Assembly: GCA_964498525.1 (NCBI GenBank)
Contig: CAZCGU010000002.1
Location: forward strand, 1-64,000
DNA length: 64,000 bases
Reading direction: 5' to 3'
Source of the DNA: DTU098 sp964498525
GTDB lineage: Bacteria > Bacillota > Desulfotomaculia > Desulfotomaculales > Pelotomaculaceae
Shown here: positions 50,229 to 59,800 of the stretch, one piece after another
How positions within the stretch are numbered: position 1 is the first letter of the stretch
Layout of the letters: the number at the start of each line of letters is the position of its first letter
Position numbers and translations under genes: made by a program
The notes under the pieces: generated by a model
What the model saw: only the letters and a program-made list of their open reading frames with translations
Told to the model about the DNA's origin: nothing
Database searches by the model: none

Positions 50229-52265
50229 ATGGGAGACGATAAACATACGCATTGCGCTGACAACCATAATTACGATCACAACCATGATCATGATCATGAT
50301 CACCATCATCACCATCACCACGACAACGACTTTACCGATTACACGGCTGCGGTAACGGAATATCGCAAGTCCTTCGCAAGCAAAGCTGATGTTATGTCCC
50401 AGGCCCCCGATCCTGCAGTGAGGGAAATGGTTGCCTATATGGATAGCATTGGCAGTGAAAACTGTTTTGACCGTTTCGACAAACAAAAACCTCACTGCGT
50501 TTATGGGTTAGCTGGTGTTTGCTGTAAGGTTTGCTCGCTCGGCCCTTGCAGAATAACTAAGAAATCACCCAGGGGCACCTGCGGGGCTAATGCGGATCTT
50601 ATCGTAGCGCGCAACATGGCCCGGGCGGCTGCCGGAGGTGTGGCGGCGCACGGGGCTCGCGCCCGTGAAGTTATGCTGTCTCTGAAAAAGGCAGCTGCAG
50701 GGGAGATTGATCTTCCCATCCTGGGTCAAAACAAGGTGCTGGGTGTAGCTAATATGTACGGTCTGGAGATTGAAGGAAAAACCATTGAGGCTTTGGCCGG
50801 TGAGATAGCGGATATTTTGCTTGCAGATATGAGCCGCACGGTGCCCGGCAAGCACCGGACCCTTGCTGTAGTAGCGCCGCCTGAAAGGCAGAAGGTCTGG
50901 GAAGAGCTTGGGTTAACTCCAATCAGCTCTTATCACGAGGTATTTGAGACCCTGCATTCGACCACAGTGGCAACCCAGGGTGACTGGCGCAAAGCAATGG
51001 ATCAGTTCCTGCGCCTGGGCATCACATTTTCAATGAACAGCGTGGTGGGGGGCTCCATTGCCGGTGACTGCCTTTTTGGGGTTCCCACACGCAGCACCAT
51101 TAAGGCCAATGTTGGCGCGCTGAAAAAAGACCATGTTAATATAGCCATTCACGGTCATGCCCCCATGCTGGCCGCGGAAGTTATTAAAACCGCCCGAACT
51201 GATAAGTTCGTCACCATGGCCAGGGAGGCCGGAGCCCAGGGCATCCAGTTTTACGGAATTTGTTGTTCCGGCCTGTCAAGCATGTACCGCTTCGGCGGGG
51301 TAATTCCGTTGTCCAACGCTAACGGCGCTGAACTGGTAGTGGCTACAGGCGCGCTGGATCTCTGGCTGGCTGACATCCAGGAAGTTTTCCCGGGCATTAT
51401 GGATGTCGCGGACTGCTTCAAAACGGTGGTTGTCACCACGAACGAATCCAACCGCTTGCCGGGAGCGGAACATATCGGTTACAAGCGGGATCTTTCCGAC
51501 CTTAACCGGCTTCCGGAATTAGCTGAAAGAATTGTAGCACGCGCCATCGAAAGCTTCAAAAACCGCATGGATGTAAAAAGGCACATCCCCCCCTACGAAG
51601 TGGAAGCGGAAGTGGGATTCGGCCTGGAATACCTGAGCGAATACTATGGCGGAAGCGTTAAGCCCATAGCTGACGCTGTTAAAGAGGGCAAACTTTTCGG
51701 CATCATCAATTTGGCCGGATGCACAAATACCCGCATCGTGTTTGAAAAGGCCATAGTGGATATAGCCGATATCTTGCTAAAGAATAACATCCTGATTCTT
51801 GCCAACGGTTGTGCCTCCTTTCCAATGGCAAAGCTGGGTTACTGCTCGGTCAAGGGGCAGGATAAATGCGGAGATAGTTTAAAAGAATTTCTGGGTTCAG
51901 ATATGCCCCCGGTCTGGCATTTCGGCGAATGTATTGATAACGCCCATGCTGTGGGCACTTTCGCTACCATTGCCGGCCTGCTCGGCCATCCTATTAAAGA
52001 TTTGCCCTTTGCAGAAGTAACGCCTGAATGGTCCAACGAGAAGGGCGTGGGCGCAGCCCTTGCTTTCCGTATGCTGGGGTTCGATTCTTACCATTGTGTC
52101 CACGCTCCGGTGCAGGGTTCAGATAAGGTGAGGGATTTCCTTTACGGTGGAACAAGAGAACTACTCGGTTCCTGCATGAACGTTGACCCAGATCCGGAAA
52201 AACTTGCCCGGATGCTCATTTCAGACTTTAAGGCCAAAAGGAAAAGACTTGGGTGGGACGTTTAG
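50229..52265 (+). CDS. cooS: Divergent Ni,Fe carbon monoxide dehydrogenase with His-rich N terminus
   Basis: This 678-residue CooS homologue is preceded by AGGAG. Residues 6-35 are a tract of His and Asp that is not usual in CooS. D- and B-cluster cysteines are present (C90, C98, C99, C102, C107, C118). Of the C-cluster ligands of characterised enzymes, His308/310, C345/346, C498, C528 and C568 have counterparts, but the cysteine of the DVQC segment is Glu385 (ADIQEVFP), and the His-rich proton path near AAHSDHGR is reduced to AAHGARAR. It may carry an altered cluster and not oxidise CO. No cooC, cooF or Acs genes are in the window. Confidence 0.85.
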   Translation: MGDDKHTHCADNHNYDHNHDHDHDHHHHHHHDNDFTDYTAAVTEYRKSFASKADVMSQAPDPAVREMVAYMDSIGSENCFDRFDKQKPHCVYGLAGVCCKVCSLGPCRITKKSPRGTCGANADLIVARNMARAAAGGVAAHGARAREVMLSLKKAAAGEIDLPILGQNKVLGVANMYGLEIEGKTIEALAGEIADILLADMSRTVPGKHRTLAVVAPPERQKVWEELGLTPISSYHEVFETLHSTTVATQGDWRKAMDQFLRLGITFSMNSVVGGSIAGDCLFGVPTRSTIKANVGALKKDHVNIAIHGHAPMLAAEVIKTARTDKFVTMAREAGAQGIQFYGICCSGLSSMYRFGGVIPLSNANGAELVVATGALDLWLADIQEVFPGIMDVADCFKTVVVTTNESNRLPGAEHIGYKRDLSDLNRLPELAERIVARAIESFKNRMDVKRHIPPYEVEAEVGFGLEYLSEYYGGSVKPIADAVKEGKLFGIINLAGCTNTRIVFEKAIVDIADILLKNNILILANGCASFPMAKLGYCSVKGQDKCGDSLKEFLGSDMPPVWHFGECIDNAHAVGTFATIAGLLGHPIKDLPFAEVTPEWSNEKGVGAALAFRMLGFDSYHCVHAPVQGSDKVRDFLYGGTRELLGSCMNVDPDPEKLARMLISDFKAKRKRLGWDV

Positions 52266-52451
52266 GGTTTAGCCCCGCATTTGATTCCCCGGGGGCGCAG
52301 TTGACGACCTGCCGGCATATAATTGAGCTACTTGCCTGGATAAAGGCACCAAGGGAGTTTCTAATCAGTTCCTGGTGGGCACACGTTTAGTGGTGCCCAC
52401 CAGGACGTTGTAGCCGGGCAAAAATTCAGCGGGGGGGAGAGGGCAAATTAA

Positions 52452-53255
52452 GTGGATAAAAAATTGAATTCGGTGCAAATAAGATTTGGGCCAATTTGCA
52501 AAAGGGAATTTGCGAGGGACGTTTACCGCCCGGGGGTTATTTCCTTGTCGCGCATTGTCTGGGGCTCGCTTGGCTGCAGTATATTGCTGGCCGTCATCAG
52601 TATTCTGTCAAAAGCCACAGGTATTGAAGTGCTTTTCCCACCCCTTGCCGCAACCTGTTTTATCAGTTCCAGTTGCGTGTACTTGCGCGTAGCCCGGCCG
52701 AAACCTGTTATTGTCGGACATTTTGTCTCGGCCATCGGCGGCCTGGCGGGAATTTGGGCAGGAGAATTGCTGGCCGGGGGAACCGACTTTGCTATTCCGC
52801 TTAAACTTAGTCTTACGCTGCTTTTCGCCGCCTTCCTGATGCAGATTTTCGACGCCGATCATCCGCCGGCGGCAGCCACCGCCGTAATTCCAGCTATTTT
52901 GCCGTTGCCCATGCCGGCGCATCTGTTTCCTGTATACATGGCCTGGGGGGCTACCATCACCGTACTTTTCTCTTTCGTTTGGAACCGGGTTTGGTTGGAA
53001 TTTCCCGCAAAGGATGACGATCACAGCGTTAAATATACAGGGTTGTACATGGAGAAACCGCAGGTATGGGGCACGGCTTTATGTGTGGTTAGCACTGTCC
53101 TTATGTGCTGCAGGCAAGCTGCGCCGGCGCCCTATTCCATCGGGCTTTGGGGCATGACACTGGGTATCCTGCTGCTGGGAATGCACCATTTTGCGGAAGC
53201 GCTGTTAACTCCCAAGTTGAAAATGACTGACCAGGGGAAACAGGAAACATCATAG
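52452..53255 (+). CDS. HPP-family membrane protein
   Basis: This 267-residue membrane protein has four or five helices and the family motif DADHPPAAATAVI. HPP proteins are thought to transport nitrite in plants and cyanobacteria; in other bacteria the role is not known. The start is GTG after GGGAGAGGG. It lies about 190 bp after the CO dehydrogenase-like gene on the same strand and may share its transcript. Confidence 0.85.
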   Translation: MDKKLNSVQIRFGPICKREFARDVYRPGVISLSRIVWGSLGCSILLAVISILSKATGIEVLFPPLAATCFISSSCVYLRVARPKPVIVGHFVSAIGGLAGIWAGELLAGGTDFAIPLKLSLTLLFAAFLMQIFDADHPPAAATAVIPAILPLPMPAHLFPVYMAWGATITVLFSFVWNRVWLEFPAKDDDHSVKYTGLYMEKPQVWGTALCVVSTVLMCCRQAAPAPYSIGLWGMTLGILLLGMHHFAEALLTPKLKMTDQGKQETS

Positions 53256-53604
53256 CACGGGTGCGAACGTTCACTAAATTTCAGGGTATAGTGCAGCGCT
53301 TTACAAAAAGGGCGTTGTTTTTTTGTCTGCACCAAAAGGTGGGAGATTTAATAACAACGTTTAACCTGAGAGCGGGCTTCGTTTAGCCGCTGGTCCGCAG
53401 CATTGGGGATAATGGTAGTTCTTTAGCCCGGCAGTTTACAAAAAGAAACTAAAGGCGATATACTTAGGGAAAAGACAAAATATGAAAGCGCAGGGAAAAA
53501 CCTGCCCTCGTGGAATCAGTTAAACCGGGATAGAATTAAGTGCGATGACTGCTTGGGAACCGTAAATAAAATAAATAACAAGAGATTTTAAAGAGGTGTT
53601 CATT
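53256..53604. other. Intergenic region without gene
   Basis: Nothing recognisable is present except the ribosome site AGAGGTG just before the small gene that follows. Confidence 0.5.
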
Positions 53605-53757
53605 TTGCATCCTCCAGAATATACCAGGCCTTTTTTCTGGGATGTGGATTTTGATTCCCTTGATACAGATGCAGATCAATATTCTATCGTTGAAAAACTA
53701 TTGGAGCATAGTGATGACAAAAGCTTTTTCTGGATGTTGAATTATTATAATTATTAA
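53605..53757 (+). CDS. Small DUF6922-like protein, toxin-locus companion
   Basis: This 50-residue protein starts at TTG after AGAGGTG. It contains PFFWDVDFDSLDTDADQYSI and VEKLLEHSDDKSFFWML, matching the short DUF6922-type proteins (FWDVD...ERVLEYGD) that normally stand before AbiEii-type nucleotidyltransferase toxins. It is shorter than typical family members and followed by a broken toxin gene, so it is probably a leftover. Confidence 0.55.
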   Translation: MHPPEYTRPFFWDVDFDSLDTDADQYSIVEKLLEHSDDKSFFWMLNYYNY

Positions 53758-53852
53758 CTTCTTCTGGAAGTAATAAAAAATAGCCGCGCGCTTTCCCGTA
53801 AAACAGGCTTTTTCTGGAGATCCTATTTCGGCTTAAAGGAAGGTGAACTAAA

Positions 53853-54499
53853 ATGTTTGCGGCAACCCTCCCACCGGGCAGGGTTGAAGTCCTGGAACTC
53901 CTGGCGCATATACAGGGTTTAAAGAGTTTTTTCTTGCTGGTGGAACCGCTGTTGCGCTGCATTTAGGTCGCCGTATTTCTAAAGACTTTGACTTTTTTAC
54001 ACCGCAAGAATTCAATTCTCTTTCACTGCGGGGCGAATTACATAACAAAAGGGATTTTATCCTGACTGATATGAAAAACTGCACCTTGCATGGCATTTTT
54101 AACGGAGTAAAGGTAAGTTTTCTTTATTACGCCGCCCTTCTAATTTTCCCGCCTGTTAGCTATTATGACTGCCCTGTAGCTGATTTGCCGGACCTGGCGC
54201 CAATTAAACTCGATACACTGGGTTTCCGGGGCAGTAAAAAAAACTTTATTGATCTTTTTTTATCAGTGAATCGATACCACTCAGGAGTATTTTCAAGCTT
54301 TACGAAAAAAAATACGCCCGCAGGCAAATAAACATCAAGCACCTGATTTTGAGCCTGACTTATTTTCGAAGATGCCGAGAAAGCCGGAGATAAAATCATT
54401 GTGCTTAAAAAAAGCGCACCCTGGGATGAAATTAAAAAGTTTTTCCAGGAAGAGGCCAGGAACCTTTTGGATGAAAAAAAAGCGGAATCAAAGTTTTAA
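53853..54499 (+). pseudogene. AbiEii/AbiGii nucleotidyltransferase toxin remnant
   Basis: Frames in series give LPPGRVEVLELLAHIQGLK, then after a frameshift FFLAGGTAVALHLGRRISKD and FDFFTPQEF, then DLAPIKLDTLGFRGSKKNFI, and finally APWDEIKKFFQEEARNLL. Together this is the AbiEii family from start to end, with the catalytic GG-T-ALHLGHR-S-DFD-like motif readable. At least two frameshifts or stops disable it. Confidence 0.75.
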
Positions 54500-54556
54500 C
54501 CGCGCAAAAGAAGCCCAGTCTTGTAAAAACTAATTAAATAAACAAAGGGTGATTAT

Positions 54557-57217
54557 GTGAATAAGCTTAAGGCATATTTCGTACTTATATCATTCGTATT
54601 CTGCATATTTTGTGGCTTTGCGTATCCCCGGGGGGGTTGGGCCGCCGGACAAAACGGGGTTGCGGGCGGGACCGGGGCAGGGGCGGAGGCAGGGGAGTCA
54701 TTGGAGCGATTAAAAGCAAAACTGTGGGACTCCATGGACGTGCAGGAAAGAAGAAATATTGTTGATGTTTTCAACGGCATGTCAGGGCCGGACGCCGCTG
54801 CGGCGCAAGTTTTACTGGACTATCTGAAAAAAAATCCCGGAATGTCCATAGACCCCGGGAATTTCATCGAAGCCCTGGTTAAATTGATGACTGACGAGCA
54901 GGTTGCCCAACTGGCTAAAGATATTCATATCTATGTTGATGCCTGTAATGGAGCCGGTTCTTACCAGCTCCTGGTTTTTGTCCTGACCGCCCGCATCAAT
55001 AATTCGATTGATTTAACCAGCGCCTTGCTTTCCCTGCAAAAGGGTTGTTTTGACGATAAATATTCTTACGAAAGTTACCTGTGCCTGCAATTAATGCAAC
55101 AGGCCTGGCCCAGGGTTTTTAGCGATCCGGAAGAAGCCGCAAAGTGGCTGGACCAGATTTACACCGAACTAAGCAATCCCGGAGCCCGGCGCAGCCTTGT
55201 TCACGCAGCGGGTGTTCTTGCCGGGACACAGCCCAGCGGGGCCGACCGTGCGGCCGTCACCGGCTGGCTATGGCGCGCCCAGGAAAAGGAAACCGACGCC
55301 GCTTACCGCTGCGGCCAGCTTTTTACCCTTTATCAGCTGGGAGAGACCAAGGCGTTGGAGATATTGGACAGCCTCTACGCCGGTATCGCTTCCGCCAGGG
55401 ATAGAGCTGGTTTAATCAGTATTATTGCCGGTTCCGACCTCTTAAGACAAAAAGAAGCCGGTAAAAACGATTTGGCGGGATGGCTCTGGAAGACAGCCGA
55501 AACAGACGTGTCGCCCTTCTGCCGCCAGGAATGCCTGGCTGTCCTCTATACGAGTTCAGGGCAGGAAAAGGCTCTGGAGCAGTTTGTGCGGGAGACGGAG
55601 CAAGATGGGATGGCTTCCTTACAAGAAGAACAGGCTTCTCCAATGAACCGGATAAGTTGGCAGTTGCTGAGGGACGCCGGCCAGAAATACCCGCAGAGCT
55701 TCCTCGGCCGGGGAATCAAGGCTTACGAAGCAGTGCGGGGCCGGCCTTACTTTGAGATTGACCGTCCGAAAGAATCATTCGAAGTTATCTGGGTGCCCCC
55801 CTACGGGGACGAGGAGTACGATCCGGAGCGAGAAATCCCCGCCTGGGAAGGGTTTTTAACTGAGTTTTCCCGCCACCCGGCGGCGGACGACGCAGCCTAC
55901 CGCCTGGCCCGCTGTTACGAGATCGAGGAGCGTTTTACAGACGCTGTTAACACCATGCAGCAGGCGCGTTTTTCACCTGACGGGGACATGCGCTACGCAT
56001 CGGACGGCAGGCTTGTTTACATCCTGGATGTAAGGATGAGTTACGACCAGCTCAAGGCCCTGTCTTTAGAAAAATTGACGCCGCCCCTGGATGGGTTTGT
56101 CAGCTACTCCCTGGCTGTAAAAGAAATCCGGCGGGATGATTTCCAGAGGGCTGCCGCCAGGCTGGAAGAATTTCTAGAAATGGGAGAAGGTCCGGCGTCC
56201 GGCCGGTATACCTTACCCTTTGATTACCCGGGTAACAGCGAGCAATACGATTTCCGCAAGTCTGTCGAAAAACAACTGGCTGAGGTAAAGGGGCTTGCCG
56301 GCCTGCAAACACTGTGGGAAAAATCCAAAGAACCGGCTGATTTATACAACCTGGCGGCGTCCATCTATCACAACCAGATGCTCTGCTACAATCACCTGTG
56401 GGCCGGGCAGCGGCAGGATTACAACTGGTTGGGGTATATTAACGCCACGGGTCACGGGCACGCGCCCGCTGAAATGACTGCTTTTGTCCGGGAAATGATT
56501 AATTACAACCATAGTCTGCCCTATTTCCGGCAAGTTTACCAGAACCCTTCATCCCCGCCGGAGCTAAAGGCCAGGGCGCTTTACTCCACAGGCCTTTGCT
56601 GCATTGGCCTGGACGAATGGGGAGACGACGCTTCCTTCGGCTTTAGCTTGCCGGAAATCAGGGAAAAGATCATTTCCACCTATCAGCAATTTGTCCGGGA
56701 ATACCCGGGCAGTTCCATGGCCGATGACGCGTTGCTGGCCCTCGGCGCCTACACCGGGGACGCCGCTTATCTGCAAAGGGTCCTGGAAGAGTATCCCGGG
56801 GGCGACACAATCGAAAAAGCGAAAAGCCTGTTAAAAGAGCTGGAACACCCTTATTACAGACCCCCTGATGCCTACGGGTATCCGACGCCTTACAAGACTG
56901 TGTTTTTAGAAGATAAAGCGGTTCCGCAGGAAATCAGGGATTGGGCTGCCGCCAACATTTTGCATCCTTTTGCCGGCGCGAAAACCCTGGGCCAATGGAG
57001 TTATCTGCTTGTCGCCGCGGGGGAAAAACCAACAGCCGGTTGCAGTGTAGGGGTTATCAGGGTCTCAGGCAGTTCGGACGGGTTAAAAGTATATTTCCGT
57101 CTTGACGACCCGCCGTCCGGTCAGGCGCAAGCGCAGGTACTCACCCGCCCGTATGCTTTAATCCGTATCCCGGCTACTGTGGTCCCTGTTGAATTCGTGG
57201 AGGGAAACCCCTGGTAA
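54557..57217 (+). CDS. Large exported repeat protein of unknown function
   Basis: This 886-residue protein has a Sec-type signal (YFVLISFVFCIFCGFAYP) and a mostly alpha-helical body. Its segments look like degenerate HEAT or TPR repeats (AAYRLARCYEIEERFTDAVN, KARALYSTGLCCIGLDEWGD, ADDALLALGAYTGDAAYLQR). A tetratricopeptide-like middle points to a scaffold role outside the membrane. No enzyme motif is found. It starts with GTG after AAAGGGTG and stands alone. Confidence 0.6.
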   Translation: MNKLKAYFVLISFVFCIFCGFAYPRGGWAAGQNGVAGGTGAGAEAGESLERLKAKLWDSMDVQERRNIVDVFNGMSGPDAAAAQVLLDYLKKNPGMSIDPGNFIEALVKLMTDEQVAQLAKDIHIYVDACNGAGSYQLLVFVLTARINNSIDLTSALLSLQKGCFDDKYSYESYLCLQLMQQAWPRVFSDPEEAAKWLDQIYTELSNPGARRSLVHAAGVLAGTQPSGADRAAVTGWLWRAQEKETDAAYRCGQLFTLYQLGETKALEILDSLYAGIASARDRAGLISIIAGSDLLRQKEAGKNDLAGWLWKTAETDVSPFCRQECLAVLYTSSGQEKALEQFVRETEQDGMASLQEEQASPMNRISWQLLRDAGQKYPQSFLGRGIKAYEAVRGRPYFEIDRPKESFEVIWVPPYGDEEYDPEREIPAWEGFLTEFSRHPAADDAAYRLARCYEIEERFTDAVNTMQQARFSPDGDMRYASDGRLVYILDVRMSYDQLKALSLEKLTPPLDGFVSYSLAVKEIRRDDFQRAAARLEEFLEMGEGPASGRYTLPFDYPGNSEQYDFRKSVEKQLAEVKGLAGLQTLWEKSKEPADLYNLAASIYHNQMLCYNHLWAGQRQDYNWLGYINATGHGHAPAEMTAFVREMINYNHSLPYFRQVYQNPSSPPELKARALYSTGLCCIGLDEWGDDASFGFSLPEIREKIISTYQQFVREYPGSSMADDALLALGAYTGDAAYLQRVLEEYPGGDTIEKAKSLLKELEHPYYRPPDAYGYPTPYKTVFLEDKAVPQEIRDWAAANILHPFAGAKTLGQWSYLLVAAGEKPTAGCSVGVIRVSGSSDGLKVYFRLDDPPSGQAQAQVLTRPYALIRIPATVVPVEFVEGNPW

Positions 57218-57502
57218 AAACCGTTTAGACATAGGGTGGGACGGAGGGACAGGTACCGTGTCCCTGGTTTAGCGGTTACCATGGCTATTAATTGAATCAG
57301 CCCTTCACGGAGGGCCAAATATTTGTTAAGCTTAAAAGAATAATAGCCCGGGGAGAGGAGCCAATGTTTGCAGCAATACCGTTTTAGGCGGGATGCTTTT
57401 TAGATGCAAATTGCTGTCGTTGCGACCAGGGCGGATTAAAAACTTAACTGTTTGCGGGATCGGGTTGACGGATAGAAAAAACCTCAAGGGGTGGCGGAGC
57501 TT

Positions 57503-58441
57503 ATGCTAAAAACTTTCCGGGAGGGCAAGGGTTTACCAAAAGCGCCTTTAAAGGGTGGGGACAGATCGCAGGTCTGGTGGCGCCTGATGCGTCCACATAC
57601 CCTTACGGCTTCTTTTATTCCGGTTTTAATCGGTACGTCCCTGGCGTTATCAAAAGACGGTCGTATAGATCTGCCCCTCTTTATAGCCATGCTGATCGCA
57701 TGTGTGATTATCCAGGGCGCCACCAATGTTTTTAACGAGTATTATGATTTCAAGCGCGGACTGGATACTGCGGATTCGGTGGGCATTGGCGGCACAATTG
57801 TCAGAGACGGTGTGGGAGAGAAGACAGTTTTTTACACGGGCGTTATTCTTTTAATCGTAGCGGTTTTACTGGGTGTATTTATCTGCTTCAAAAGCAGTTG
57901 GCTGGTTGCGCTGGTGGGGGTTGCCTGCATGCTTATGGGCTACCTGTATTCCGGCGGGCCCTGTCCCATTTCGGCTACGCCGTACGGCGAATTCCTGGCC
58001 GGTTTTTTTATGGGGCCTGTTATTGTCTCCTTATCCTTTTTCATCCAGACCGGTATGATTGATTATACAACTGTCCTTTTATCGATACCCACAGCCGTGT
58101 TAATCGGCGCTATCTTGATGTCAAACAATATCCGGGATCTGGATGGGGATAGGAAAAACGGCCGGCGCACTATGGCCATTATTTTAGGTAAGGACAAAGC
58201 GGTAAAATTTCTTTCGGGAATGTTTGTTTTTTCTTACGGGTGGGTTGTTTCCCTGGTCTTAGCGATGCTGGTTTCGCCCTTGTTGCTTTTAGTTTTTGCC
58301 AGCTTCCCCAAAGCGGTTGTAGGGATAAGGGGCTTTCATGGTAAAACGCAGCCCGTGGAAATGATGCCCGCGATGAAAAGTGTGGCCCAAACGAATACAC
58401 TTTTTGGCCTGTTTCTGGTTGCGGGGATCCTCTGCAGCTAG
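57503..58441 (+). CDS. menA: UbiA-family prenyltransferase (MenA type)
   Basis: This 312-residue membrane enzyme has two aspartate-rich motifs of the UbiA family: NVFNEYYDFKRGLDTADS (first) and NNIRDLDGDRKNGRRT (second), and eight to nine helices. MenA joins 1,4-dihydroxy-2-naphthoate to a polyprenyl chain in menaquinone synthesis. ATG 57503 has AAGGGG and GGAG upstream; a GTG at 57491 is an alternative. No other men genes are in view, so the quinone assignment is by similarity only. Confidence 0.83.
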   Translation: MLKTFREGKGLPKAPLKGGDRSQVWWRLMRPHTLTASFIPVLIGTSLALSKDGRIDLPLFIAMLIACVIIQGATNVFNEYYDFKRGLDTADSVGIGGTIVRDGVGEKTVFYTGVILLIVAVLLGVFICFKSSWLVALVGVACMLMGYLYSGGPCPISATPYGEFLAGFFMGPVIVSLSFFIQTGMIDYTTVLLSIPTAVLIGAILMSNNIRDLDGDRKNGRRTMAIILGKDKAVKFLSGMFVFSYGWVVSLVLAMLVSPLLLLVFASFPKAVVGIRGFHGKTQPVEMMPAMKSVAQTNTLFGLFLVAGILCS

Positions 58442-58590
58442 TACTCCGCCGTGTGGACAGTTGTCCCTTTCACGTGGGAATTTTTCATCCCAACTTCTGT
58501 GCCGGTTTATCCTTATCCCCGGTACTTTATAGCTGTCCCCTGCCGTCAGCCCCTTTGCCGCGCCTGACAGGAAGCCCTCCCAAAATACGT

Positions 58591-59781
58591 CTACACCAAG
58601 TACATATACGCTGCGCTGCCGAAATGAGGAACGGGACAATTTTCCCCGGTCAGGACCCACAGCACGGGGTAGTTGGGCGAGTCCTTGGGTAATTCCGCAT
58701 CCCCGTCGGTCAGGAATACCATCAGCGACGGGGTGATACCGCGTTTTTCTATTTCCTGAAACAAGGGCCGGAAATCTGTCCCGCCGCAGCCCTTGAACTC
58801 CATGGGGATATTGTCCGGGTCGAGCTCCTGGAAGAGTTGAACAGCTGTGTCGCAGTGGGCGATGTAACCCTTGAAATCCGGGTAGGAGCAGACAATATTG
58901 ACCATTTCTGAGATGAACCGCTGGTAGAAACGCCAAACCGAACCGGAAGTATCTATGGCCACCACGACCTCCTCCAGCCCTTCACTGCCGAACTCCGGCA
59001 GGAATACATAGTCGAAACGCCGGTCGGGCGGGATGAAGGTGTAGTCCGAACGGGTGGGCTGGACGAAGGAAGCCAGAGCCTGCTTCCAGTCCAGTTTGGG
59101 GTACAGGATACTTTCGATGATCCGGATCATCCCGGCTGGCAGGTGACCTCTCTGCTGGGCGTCCTGGGCTGCCTGGGCGGTGCGCATCTTCCAGGTGGCA
59201 GCCTCCGGGTTGGAGTCGGTGGACTCGTCCTGTCCGCTTTTATTCTTATCCCATCTGGAGTGGTCGTCCAGGAGCTTGCCGTCAGGTTTTTTATTTTGCC
59301 GGCTTTTATCCTGGCCTCTTTTTCCCGACTGAGATTCCCTCTTCGCTTCATCCCCTATTTTGGGCGGCAGTTCCTGAAGCAGGATATTGTATACCGCATC
59401 TGCCGACATGCCTTTAAAACGGTCGGCTAAAAAAACGCCGGGCGGCAGCTTAAGTCCCTGCTCTTTGACGATTTGATTAACGACATAATCGCAAGCCATG
59501 TCCCAGAGGTCCTTGTCCCGGGTGCCACGCCGCCAGATATGCTGGAGGGCCGCGTGCAATACCTCATGGACCAGGGCCCCCATAAGCCGGGGTATACCGC
59601 CGGTATTGACCAGACCCTGGATGAAGTCCGCGTGGTAAACAAGGTCAAAACCCTCGGTCCGCATGGTATTAGTGGATGAATCCTCCCTGGGCTGCAGGAA
59701 GAGGGCCAGGGTGCCAAAGAAAGGGAACTTCATTAGCATCCGGGCCCTGGCCTTGCCGATCAAATAATCGGAATCGGGCAT
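58591..59781 (-). CDS. VWA-like protein with HExxH metallopeptidase-like part
   Basis: In this 396-residue protein the N-terminal half carries HEVLHAALQHI, a zinc-metallopeptidase-type HExxH motif, followed by a charged insertion. The C-terminal half is a VWA-like domain with the MIDAS-like VVAIDTSGSV and VFLTDGDAE. Proteins of this DUF2201-type pair with MoxR ATPases, as here (19 bp upstream). ATG 59781 is chosen for GGGAGGTG. It probably acts in ATP-driven assembly or maturation of an unknown target. Confidence 0.82.
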   Translation of the reverse strand: MPDSDYLIGKARARMLMKFPFFGTLALFLQPREDSSTNTMRTEGFDLVYHADFIQGLVNTGGIPRLMGALVHEVLHAALQHIWRRGTRDKDLWDMACDYVVNQIVKEQGLKLPPGVFLADRFKGMSADAVYNILLQELPPKIGDEAKRESQSGKRGQDKSRQNKKPDGKLLDDHSRWDKNKSGQDESTDSNPEAATWKMRTAQAAQDAQQRGHLPAGMIRIIESILYPKLDWKQALASFVQPTRSDYTFIPPDRRFDYVFLPEFGSEGLEEVVVAIDTSGSVWRFYQRFISEMVNIVCSYPDFKGYIAHCDTAVQLFQELDPDNIPMEFKGCGGTDFRPLFQEIEKRGITPSLMVFLTDGDAELPKDSPNYPVLWVLTGENCPVPHFGSAAYMYLV

Positions 59782-59800
59782 TTGGACACCTCCCAAACTC

